Shown: positions 25,285-32,342 of the stretch, piece by piece | Layout: each line of letters starts with the position of its first letter | Position numbering within the stretch: the stretch's first letter is position 1 | Source: UBA7672 sp035995285 | GTDB taxonomy: Bacteria > Pseudomonadota > Alphaproteobacteria > Caulobacterales > Hyphomonadaceae | Assembly: GCA_035995285.1 (NCBI GenBank) | Contig: DASYKO010000118.1 | Location: 23,869 to 87,868 of the forward strand | Direction: 5' to 3' | DNA length: 64,000 nucleotides | The notes under the pieces: model-generated | The model's database searches: none | The model's input: only the letters and a program-made list of their open reading frames with translations | What the model was told of the DNA's origin: nothing | Translations under genes and position numbers: made by a program

Positions 25285-26157
25285 ATGAAACGCGCATTGT
25301 TGAAGGCAGGCTCGGTGGCCGCCATTGTCGGCCTCGCTGCTGCGGTATCGCTGCCCGTGCTTGCACAGACACCGGCGGCTCAGAAAGCATCGGCCCAGAA
25401 GGAAACTACGGTAGCGATCAAGCGGTTGGCGAACGGCAAGCCGGATCTTTCCGGCACGTGGGTCTTCCGCCTCGCCCCGACGCCGGTGAAGGATCCGCGC
25501 GGCGTCTGCGCCGGCCCGGCCTGCGGCCGCGACGCCGGCATCGACCCTGGCGCTCCTGCGCCTGCGGGCGCTGCTCCTGCCGGCCCGCGCGTGCAGTTCC
25601 CGAACTACAAGCCGGAGCTCAAGGAAAAGATCGCGATGTATAACAAGGAGCAGGTCACCTACGACCCTGCCCTGCGTTGCGGCAATCCAGGCATTCCGCG
25701 CGTCGGCACGCCGGACAAGATCATCCAGACACCGGACCAGGTCGTGTTCCTCTATGACGATCTCAATGGCGCGTTCTGGCGGATCATCCCGACGACCAAG
25801 GACGTCAAGTTCCGCGAAGACGCGGAAGAAGGTCCGATGGGCGATAGCATCGGCCGCTGGGAAGGCGACAAGCTGATCATCGAGACGCAGAACCTCGGTG
25901 AAGATACCTGGCTGGCCGACAACGGGGCGTTCCACACCTACAAGCTGAAGACGGTGGAAGAGGTCAGCCTCAACGCCGCCGGCGGGCTCGACTACAAATT
26001 CACCGCCAATGATCCGGATGTTCTAGCCGAGCCGTTCGTGAAGCAGCGGACGCTCGTGCGCAACAACAGGGAGCTTCTGCAGCCGCCGCCGTGTGTCGAG
26101 CAGAGCATCGGACGTATGACAGGTATCGAAAGCTATCACCCCAACCCGCGCTGGTAG
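25285..26157 (+). CDS. Exported conserved protein of unknown function (290 aa)
   Basis: A Sec signal peptide ends at VLA-QT (residue 27). The mature protein opens with a linker and then GKPDLSGTWVFRL. It has a Cys/Pro/Ala-rich insert near residues 72-95 (VCAGPACGRDAG) and a conserved core with GIPRVGTPDK, FWRIIPT and GDSIGRWEGDKLIIET. This PDLSGxW ... SIGRWEGDxLxxxT pattern marks a large uncharacterised secreted family seen often in Acidobacteria and sphingomonads. The start has GGAGG at good spacing. It lies 28 bases after the DUF6152 gene, so the pair is probably co-transcribed. I know no demonstrated function. Confidence 0.8.
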   Translation: MKRALLKAGSVAAIVGLAAAVSLPVLAQTPAAQKASAQKETTVAIKRLANGKPDLSGTWVFRLAPTPVKDPRGVCAGPACGRDAGIDPGAPAPAGAAPAGPRVQFPNYKPELKEKIAMYNKEQVTYDPALRCGNPGIPRVGTPDKIIQTPDQVVFLYDDLNGAFWRIIPTTKDVKFREDAEEGPMGDSIGRWEGDKLIIETQNLGEDTWLADNGAFHTYKLKTVEEVSLNAAGGLDYKFTANDPDVLAEPFVKQRTLVRNNRELLQPPPCVEQSIGRMTGIESYHPNPRW

Positions 26158-26231
26158 GGACGCGTTTGCCGCCGCGGCGAGATCATCGCCGCGGGGGATC
26201 TTCCCTCAATTAATGCAGGCCTGCCCCACCC

Positions 26232-26708
26232 ATGGGTTTTCTTACCTGGCTCCAGGAAACTGAGTTCGCCCAGTTCCTGGCCTCCGATCCGTATGCCTAT
26301 CCGGTGCTGCTGTGCTTTCACGCCATGGGCATGGCGACTGTCGTCGGGCTGGTGTGGGTGATGAGCGCGCGCGTGCTCGGCTATCCCAGGGGGCTTACGC
26401 TCGAGGCCTTCCATCGCATGTCGACGATCGCGCTGTGGGGATTTGCGGTGAATGCCGTGTCGGGCTTCATGATCTTCTCGACCGAAGCGACACGCGTCAT
26501 CGATAACGCGGAATTCCTGATCAAGATGGCGGCCATCCTGATCGGCGGGCTTTCCGTCTGGTACATGATGCGCACGGTGCGCGGGCTACGGGCGGACGCC
26601 GGCTTTCCGCTCTCGCTGAAGATCACCGCGGTCGTGACGTCGGCCGCCTGGTTCATCGCGATCGTCTTCGGGCGCCTTGTCGCCTACACCATCAAACCTC
26701 CGTTCTAG
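26232..26708 (+). CDS. Four-helix membrane protein, DUF6644-like (158 aa)
   Basis: An inner-membrane protein with helices near residues 22-46, 64-84, 92-112 and 128-150. It starts GFLTWLQETEFAQFL, an amphipathic segment, and has a histidine in the first helix (LLCFHAMGMATVVGL) and another before the second (FHRMSTIALWG). The next gene encodes a protein of the same layout 9 bases on, so the two probably form a heterodimer. I assign it to the DUF6644 type from the pattern. A heme-binding role is possible given the upstream cytochromes but not shown. Confidence 0.75.
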   Translation: MGFLTWLQETEFAQFLASDPYAYPVLLCFHAMGMATVVGLVWVMSARVLGYPRGLTLEAFHRMSTIALWGFAVNAVSGFMIFSTEATRVIDNAEFLIKMAAILIGGLSVWYMMRTVRGLRADAGFPLSLKITAVVTSAAWFIAIVFGRLVAYTIKPPF

Positions 26709-26717
26709 GCGCGCCCC

Positions 26718-27212
26718 ATGGACGATCTTCTCCGCTGGGTCAGGGATACGCCGCTCGGCCACTTCATGCGCGAGACGGGGAATGCGTTCCCCGTCGCAGA
26801 GATGTCTCACTTCATCAGCCTGTCGCTGCTGATGGGCGTGATGCTGGTCGTGGACCTGCGCATTCTCGGCGTATTCAAACAGGCGAGCTATTCCTCGGTG
26901 CTGAAGCTGATCCCGCTGGCCATCGTGGGCTTTGCGATCAACCTGATCTCGGGCGTCTGCTTCATCGTCACCAACCCTTTTCTCTATTTCACCAACCCGG
27001 CCTTCTACTGGAAGCTGACCTTCATCCTCCTCGGCGGCCTCAACGCACTGTGGTTCACTTTCGCGGAACACAGGCTGATCTCCGGCCTGCCGACCGACGC
27101 CAGGGCGCCGGCGCTGGCCCGCGTGATGGCTGCCGCCTCGCTCGGCATGTGGACGCTGGTGCTGTTGCTGGGACGCCTCCTGCCGACCTTTGCCCCGGTT
27201 GCAGGCGGCTGA
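26718..27212 (+). CDS. Four-helix membrane protein, DUF6644-like paralogue (164 aa)
   Basis: The second member of the pair, with the same order of elements: amphipathic start (WVRDTPLGHFMRETGNAFPV), a histidine at the first helix (AEMSHFISLSLLMGVML), VDLRILGVF in the first loop, and three further helices. The LKLIPLAIVGFAINLISG helix aligns with FHRMSTIALWGFAVNAVSG of its neighbour. No catalytic motif is visible. The gene follows its neighbour by 9 bases and ends the cluster that began with DUF6152. Confidence 0.75.
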   Translation: MDDLLRWVRDTPLGHFMRETGNAFPVAEMSHFISLSLLMGVMLVVDLRILGVFKQASYSSVLKLIPLAIVGFAINLISGVCFIVTNPFLYFTNPAFYWKLTFILLGGLNALWFTFAEHRLISGLPTDARAPALARVMAAASLGMWTLVLLLGRLLPTFAPVAGG

Positions 27213-27294
27213 TGACAATGCGGGCTCGGCAAGCGGTGCGATGTGACCTAGACTCAATGAAGCACGTCAGAAACTGACAACTCGGGAGGTTGTG

Positions 27295-28242
27295 ATGGAC
27301 CGTCGTAGTGCAGTGATGGGGCTGGCCCTGCTCGGGCTTGCAGCTTTCGGTACGGCAGTGGCCCAGCAGACACCGGCGCGGCCCACAGCGGGCGCATCTG
27401 CCGGACCTATCGTGAAAGCGGGCGCGACGCAGAAGCTGACGACGCACGTCTACGCCATCTCGGACAACAGCGTTCCGGGCGTTCCCAACGTCGGATTCGT
27501 CGTGGGCTCGAAGGCCACGCTGGTGATCGACACCGGCATGGGGGCGCCGAACGGCAAGACTGTGCTGGCCGAGGCGCAGAAGCTCTCCGCAACCAACAAG
27601 CTCTATCTGGTCACCACACACGTTCACCCCGAGCATGATCTCGGGGCGCAGGCCTTCCCGGCCACGACGACGATGATCCGCGCCAACGCGCAGGTGAAGG
27701 AAATCGCGGAAGAAGGCTTCCGAACGGCAGACATGTTCCGCGGCCGTTCGGAGATCAACAAGCAGCTTCTGGAAGGCGCAGAATTCCGCAAGGCGGATGT
27801 GACGTTCGACACCACCTACGATCTCGATCTCGGCGGGGTGAAGGTGAAGCTCTACATGCTGGGGCCAGGCCACACGCAGGCTGATACCGTCACGTTCGTC
27901 GAAGGCGACAATGTGCTTTTCTCTGGCGACCTCGCCATGAAGGGAATGCCTGCCTTTGCCAGTTCGAAATCCAGTGCAAAGCAATGGCTTGTGGCGCTCG
28001 ACAAGATGGATGCGCTGAAGCCCAAGGTGGTCGTGCCCAGCCATGGTCCGATCGGGGACGCGTCCTATATCGCCACTTACCGGACTTACATCACGCGCAT
28101 CCAGTCGCGGGCTGCCGCACTGAAGCGCGAAGGCAAGTCGGTTGACGATGCAGTGACTGCCATTACTGCCGAGCTCAAGCCGGACTATGATACAAGCCGC
28201 GCTGCTGCGGCGATACGGACCGCCTATAACGAAGCGCGATGA
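27295..28242 (+). CDS. Exported MBL-fold metallo-hydrolase (315 aa)
   Basis: A periplasmic metallo-beta-lactamase-fold hydrolase. The signal peptide (residues 1-24, AVA-QQ) starts with DRR, so Tat export is possible. Metal ligands appear in order: THVHPEHD, where the usual HxHxDH has Glu in place of Asp; GPGHTQADT; the Asp of LFSGDLAM; and PSHGP. The C-terminal 80 residues are helical. The ATG at 27295 was chosen; a GTG one codon earlier is equally in frame. A PEBP-like gene follows within 32 bases. The substrate is unknown: the family covers lactonases, sulfatases and beta-lactamases. Confidence 0.86.
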   Translation: MDRRSAVMGLALLGLAAFGTAVAQQTPARPTAGASAGPIVKAGATQKLTTHVYAISDNSVPGVPNVGFVVGSKATLVIDTGMGAPNGKTVLAEAQKLSATNKLYLVTTHVHPEHDLGAQAFPATTTMIRANAQVKEIAEEGFRTADMFRGRSEINKQLLEGAEFRKADVTFDTTYDLDLGGVKVKLYMLGPGHTQADTVTFVEGDNVLFSGDLAMKGMPAFASSKSSAKQWLVALDKMDALKPKVVVPSHGPIGDASYIATYRTYITRIQSRAAALKREGKSVDDAVTAITAELKPDYDTSRAAAAIRTAYNEAR

Positions 28243-28274
28243 CGCGAACTGCAGATCATCTTGGGAGATTTGAC

Positions 28275-28937
28275 ATGAAGTCGATTGCTTACATGACCAT
28301 GGCGCTCGCCATCGGTCTCAACGCTGGAATTGCATCGGCCCAGGCGCCGCCGGCGGCGGAGGAAAAAGGCCTGCCGATGTCGGCTCTGGTGAACGCGCCC
28401 GCGAAGGGCGGCGCCAAGCTCACCGTCTCGACGCCGGCGTTCAAGGCAGGCGCAGACATCCCGTTCGAGAACACGCAATACCAGGGCAACAAATTCCCCG
28501 GCCTCGAGTGGAGCAAGGGGCCTGCAGCCACCAAGAGCTACGCCATCATCATGCAGGACACGGACGGCATCCGTAACAACATGCCGATCCTGCACTGGAC
28601 GATGTTCAACATCCCAACCACCGCCACCAAACTCGACGCCGGGATGACGGCGCCACCCGCAGGCGCAGCGTTCGGCCCGAACATCCGCGGACCCGCGCAG
28701 GCCTATATGGGCCCCCGCACGCCGGCAGGCCCCAAGCACCGCTATCACTTCCAGGTCTTCGCGCTGGATACGACAGTGGACGCCACCAAGACCTATGACG
28801 AAATCCTCGCTGCCATGAAGGACCACGTGCTGGCCTCCGGCGAGACGATCGGCCTTGGGCAGGTGGATCCGAACGCCCCGCCCCCTGCCCCGCGCCCGGC
28901 TGCGCCTGCGGCTCCGGCCGCGCCGCCGGCGAACTGA
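28275..28937 (+). CDS. YbhB/YbcL-type PEBP (Raf kinase inhibitor-like) exported protein (220 aa)
   Basis: A phosphatidylethanolamine-binding-protein fold in a secreted form. The signal peptide ends at ASA-QA (about residue 23). PEBP landmarks are PGLEWSKGP, YAIIMQDTDG, ILHWTMFNIP and KHRYHFQVFALDT. The C-terminal 25 residues are a Pro/Ala-only tail (APPPAPRPAAPAAPAA), likely disordered. It probably shares a transcript with the MBL hydrolase and is closed by a strong terminator. Bacterial members have no well-established role. Confidence 0.9.
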   Translation: MKSIAYMTMALAIGLNAGIASAQAPPAAEEKGLPMSALVNAPAKGGAKLTVSTPAFKAGADIPFENTQYQGNKFPGLEWSKGPAATKSYAIIMQDTDGIRNNMPILHWTMFNIPTTATKLDAGMTAPPAGAAFGPNIRGPAQAYMGPRTPAGPKHRYHFQVFALDTTVDATKTYDEILAAMKDHVLASGETIGLGQVDPNAPPPAPRPAAPAAPAAPPAN

Positions 28938-28964
28938 ACGCCGACACCTTTCCCTGAGACTTGT

Positions 28965-28998
28965 GAAGCGCCCGGTTCCACCGGGCGCTTCTTTCTTT
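28965..28998 (+). terminator. Strong intrinsic terminator
   Basis: A perfect 11-bp stem (GAAGCGCCCGG / CCGGGCGCTTC) with loop TTCCA is followed by TTTCTTT. It lies 28 bases past the PEBP gene and separates this block from the nitrate genes. Confidence 0.92.
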
Positions 28999-29149
28999 GT
29001 GCTGGAATGCTGCAGAGACGATCCCGATGCATAGGCACGGCGCGACCGGCATGAAGACTGCCGTCTTTTTGGGCATCGCCGGGCAAGCTGCGGCTTGAGC
29101 TGAGAGTTCCGCCATCGGCCGCGGCGAATAATGCGAGGTCTGGCCCGGC

Positions 29150-29728
29150 ATGCGGCTTCTCCTCATCGATCCCGATCCTGCCCGCGCCGCCCTCGTCGCC
29201 GAGGGCCTTGCTGGCATTGATCCGCTGGAATTCAGGCGCGCCGACCGGCTGAGCGAGGCCGACCTCGTGGCATTCAAGCCGGATATCGTGGTGATCGCCT
29301 GCGACAGCCCCGACCGCGACACGCTGGAGGGATTGCGCGAGGCGACGCAGAACAACCCGCGCCCGGTGGTTATGTTTGTCGACCGCTCGGAACCTGGGCG
29401 AGCGGAGGAAGCGGTGCGCGCGGGCGTCGCGGCGTACATCGTCGATGGCCTGCAGCCGGCGCGCGTGCGCCCGATCCTGGAAGTGGCGATGAGCCGGTTC
29501 CAGCTGATGCAGCAGCTTCGGGCGGACCTTGCGAAGGCTCAATCCGACCTTGCCTCGCGCAAGACCATCGAGCGGGCCAAGGGCGTCTTGATGAAGGAGC
29601 GGCAGATTGGCGAGGAAGAGGCCTACGCCATGCTGCGCAAGCTGGCGATGAACACGGGGCGGCCGGTTGCGGCTGTCGCGGCGGACCTCCTGTCCTTTCA
29701 TGGCGTGCTGAAGGGAGACAAGCCGTGA
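29150..29728 (+). CDS. nasT: ANTAR-domain response regulator NasT (192 aa)
   Basis: An RNA-binding antiterminator for nitrate-assimilation genes. A receiver-like domain (residues 1-110: LLLIDPDPARAALVAEGL, IVVIACDSPDRDTLEGL) is followed by a helical linker and a C-terminal ANTAR domain, about residues 130-188 (LASRKTIERAKGVLMKER, EEEAYAMLRKLAMNTGRPVA). It overlaps the following nasS gene by GTGA. In characterised systems NasS holds NasT inactive until nitrate or nitrite binds NasS, then NasT binds paired hexaloop hairpins in the leader RNA. A matching hairpin lies before the transporter gene here. Confidence 0.93.
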   Translation: MRLLLIDPDPARAALVAEGLAGIDPLEFRRADRLSEADLVAFKPDIVVIACDSPDRDTLEGLREATQNNPRPVVMFVDRSEPGRAEEAVRAGVAAYIVDGLQPARVRPILEVAMSRFQLMQQLRADLAKAQSDLASRKTIERAKGVLMKERQIGEEEAYAMLRKLAMNTGRPVAAVAADLLSFHGVLKGDKP

Positions 29729-30891
29729 CCCTTTCCATCGATCTGGGATTTGTCGCACTGACCGACGCCGCCCCGCTCATCGTGGCGAAGGAGCGCGGGC
29801 TGTTTGCGAAGGAGGGGCTGGAGGTCTTGCTCCACCGTGAAGTGTCGTGGGCGACGGTGCGGGACAAGGTTTCGGCCGGCGTGTTCCAGGGGGCGCATAT
29901 GCTGGCGCCGCTCGCCATCGCGGCGCGGCTGGGGTTGGGCGCGGAGCGGGCGGATGTGATGGCGCCGATGTCGCTGAATGCGCATGGGGCGACGATCGGC
30001 GTGTCGGCGCAACTTGCCTCGGAGATGAGTGAGTTGGGGGCTGCGGGTCTAGCGCAGGCGATTGCGCGGCGGCTGGGCCGGGCGGATCCGCAGGTGCTGT
30101 TCGCGACGGTCTTTCCCTACTCCATGCACAACTACATGCTCCGCTACTGGGCGGCGTCGGCCGGGATCGATCCGGACCGCGACATGCGCATCGTGACTGC
30201 CCCGCCGACCTCAATCGTTGACCGCCTCAAGACCGAAGCCATCGACGGCTTCAGCGTGGGCGCTCCGTGGGGCGCGGTGTGCGAGGCGCAGTGCAGGGCG
30301 AAGATCGTGCTGGAGGCCGGGGAGTTCTGGCCGGGCGGTCCCGACAAGGTGCTCGGCATGTCGGAGACATGGGCGCACCGTGAGCCGGAGGCGATGCAGG
30401 CGCTGCTGCGCGCGCTGCTGCAGGCGATGAGCTGGGCCGATGCGCCGGAGAATCTGGGCGAGCTCGCAGGGATGCTGGCGGCGCCTCAATATCTGGCGGC
30501 CCCGATGGACCTGATCGGCAAGCGGCTCGGGAAGGAAGAGAAGAGCATCCGCTTCTCGCGGGCTGCAGCGTCCTTTCCGTGGCAAAGTCATGCGGCGTGG
30601 ATCTTCAGCCAGATGCTGCGCTGGGGTCAGGCCGACCATCGCGTCGATCAGGGGCGTGCGCTGGAATGCTACCGCCCGGACCTCTACCGGAAAGCAGCCG
30701 CTGAGCTGGGCATTTCAGCGCCTCTGGCGGATTCCAAGATGGAAGGCGCGCACGCTGAACCGTGGGCGCTGCCGGGCTCGCGCGGGCCGATCCCGATGCC
30801 GCGCGACACTCTTCCCGATGGCGCCGCGTTCGATCCCGACTCGCTGCGCGAGTATGCGGCCAGCTTTGCGATCAGCAGGGTAAACGCCTGA
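29725..30891 (+). CDS. nasS: Nitrate/nitrite sensor NasS, NrtA-like, cytoplasmic (388 aa)
   Basis: A periplasmic-binding-protein fold of the NrtA/CmpA type without a signal peptide, as expected for the cytoplasmic sensor NasS. It begins LSIDLGFVALTDAAPLIVAK and has the ligand-region segments WATVRDKVSAGVFQGAHML and FPYSMHNYMLRYWAASAG. It overlaps nasT (GTGA), which fits the NasS-NasT complex. Length and lack of export signal separate it from the ABC-transporter binding proteins; no permease or ATPase genes accompany it. Confidence 0.93.
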   Translation: MTLSIDLGFVALTDAAPLIVAKERGLFAKEGLEVLLHREVSWATVRDKVSAGVFQGAHMLAPLAIAARLGLGAERADVMAPMSLNAHGATIGVSAQLASEMSELGAAGLAQAIARRLGRADPQVLFATVFPYSMHNYMLRYWAASAGIDPDRDMRIVTAPPTSIVDRLKTEAIDGFSVGAPWGAVCEAQCRAKIVLEAGEFWPGGPDKVLGMSETWAHREPEAMQALLRALLQAMSWADAPENLGELAGMLAAPQYLAAPMDLIGKRLGKEEKSIRFSRAAASFPWQSHAAWIFSQMLRWGQADHRVDQGRALECYRPDLYRKAAAELGISAPLADSKMEGAHAEPWALPGSRGPIPMPRDTLPDGAAFDPDSLREYAASFAISRVNA

Positions 30892-30955
30892 GGCGGCGCC
30901 CATTTCGCGGTCAGGGCGCCTCGTCCGGCGCCGCAGCGACAGGCGTTTGAGCATT

Positions 30956-30982
30956 CGCGAAGGTGCACTGCAGCATCTCGCG
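30956..30982 (+). promoter_or_regulatory. ANTAR-type hexaloop hairpin in nitrate operon leader
   Basis: Bases 30956-30966 and 30973-30982 form a 10-bp stem with one bulged A and one G-T pair, closed by the six-base loop ACTGCA. The loop has A at position 1 and G at position 4, the conserved residues of ANTAR target hairpins. It lies between nasS and the nitrate transporter gene. A second stem with six-base loop (GACTGC-CCGGAT-GCAGTC, 31055-31072) has G4 but not A1. Confidence 0.6.
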
Positions 30983-31118
30983 TGACTTGAGGAGCTGCTT
31001 CGAGCCTCATGAACGCACGGCCAACGGACAACGGCGTTCGCGGCTCCCTTGGTTGACTGCCCGGATGCAGTCCCTCCCCGGCGAAGACGCCGATCATGGA
31101 ACACAGGGCTCATCCGTC

Positions 31119-32333
31119 ATGCCGTCACGCGCTTTCCTGAAAGCGGGCCACACGCCCACTCTGTTTGCGTCCTTCCTCTATTTCGACCTCAGTTTCATGG
31201 TCTGGGTGATGCTCGGACCACTGGGCGTCGCCGTCGCCAGGGACCTGCATCTCGACGCCGCACAGAAAGGCCTGATGGTGGCGGTGCCGGTGCTGTCAGG
31301 CGCTTTCCTGCGCGTGCTCGCGGGCATCATGGTTGACCGCATCGGGCCGAAGCGCACCGGGCTGATCTTCCAGGCCGTGGTGCTGACCGGACTGCTGGTT
31401 GCTTGGTTCATCGGCCTAAAGGACTACAACAGTGTGCTGGTGTTTGGCCTGCTGCTCGGCGTTGCCGGCGCCTCCTTCGCCGTGGCGCTGCCGCTGGCCT
31501 CGCGCTGGTATCCGCCGGAATATCAAGGCCTCGCCCTAGGCATCGCCGGCGCAGGCAATTCGGGCACAGCGCTGGCCGCTCTCTTTGCTCCCGGGCTAGC
31601 CGAGGCATTCGGCTGGTCGAACGTGATCGGCATGGCGGTGCTGCCGCTGCTAATCGCCTTCGCCGTCTTCATCATCTTCGCCAAGGACGCGCCGAACCGG
31701 CCCGCGCCGAAGCCGCTCAACGCCTATTTCGACGTGCTGAAGACGCGCGATGCGTGGATGCTGATGCTGCTCTATTCCGTCACCTTCGGCGGCTTCGTCG
31801 GCCTCTCCTCCTCGCTCACCATCTTCTTCAACTCCGAATACGGCCTCTCGCCGGTGATCGCGGGATACTTCACCGCCGCTTGCGTCTTCGCCGGATCCTT
31901 CGCCCGCCCCATCGGCGGCGCTCTGGCCGACAAGTTCGGCGGCATCCGCACGCTGACCTTCGTCTACGCCCTCGCCATCGGCGGCCTCGCTCTCGCCAGC
32001 CTTGCCTGGCCCTCCGCCTGGCTCGCCCTCGCGGTCGTTCTCTTCAGCATGTGCGCACTCGGCGCAGGCAATGGCGCCGTGTTCCAGATCGCGCCGCAGC
32101 GCTTCCGCAATGAGATCGGCGTTGTCACCGGCCTTGTCGGCATGACCGGCGGGATCGGCGGCTTCTACCTCGCCTCCACCCTCGGCTTCGCCAAGCAGGC
32201 AACCGGATCCTACCAGCTCGGCTTCCTCGGCTTTGCCGCGCTGGCTCTGGTCGCCCTCGTCGCGCTGGTCGGCGTCCGCAAGCAGTGGCGCTCGACCTGG
32301 CTCGCGCGGTCCTCTGCTCAAGCGCAGGCCTGA
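31119..32333 (+). CDS. Nitrate/nitrite MFS transporter, NarK/NasA type (404 aa)
   Basis: A 12-helix MFS transporter of the nitrate/nitrite porter family. It starts FLKAGHTPTLFASFLYFDLS with VWVMLGPLGVAVA, typical of NarK1-type proteins, and carries the two glycine-rich nitrate signatures GIAGAGNSGTALAALF and GAGNGAVFQIAPQRF. The start at 31119 was chosen because family similarity begins there; a longer frame runs back into the leader hairpin and has no ribosome site. It imports nitrate for the reductases encoded directly downstream (9 bases to nirB). Confidence 0.93.
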   Translation: MPSRAFLKAGHTPTLFASFLYFDLSFMVWVMLGPLGVAVARDLHLDAAQKGLMVAVPVLSGAFLRVLAGIMVDRIGPKRTGLIFQAVVLTGLLVAWFIGLKDYNSVLVFGLLLGVAGASFAVALPLASRWYPPEYQGLALGIAGAGNSGTALAALFAPGLAEAFGWSNVIGMAVLPLLIAFAVFIIFAKDAPNRPAPKPLNAYFDVLKTRDAWMLMLLYSVTFGGFVGLSSSLTIFFNSEYGLSPVIAGYFTAACVFAGSFARPIGGALADKFGGIRTLTFVYALAIGGLALASLAWPSAWLALAVVLFSMCALGAGNGAVFQIAPQRFRNEIGVVTGLVGMTGGIGGFYLASTLGFAKQATGSYQLGFLGFAALALVALVALVGVRKQWRSTWLARSSAQAQA

Positions 32334-32342
32334 GCCCCAGCC

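Noticed and set aside
29725..30891. Binding protein of a nitrate ABC transporter (NrtA)
   Set aside because: There is no signal peptide, no permease or ATPase genes, and it overlaps nasT; the sensor NasS fits better.
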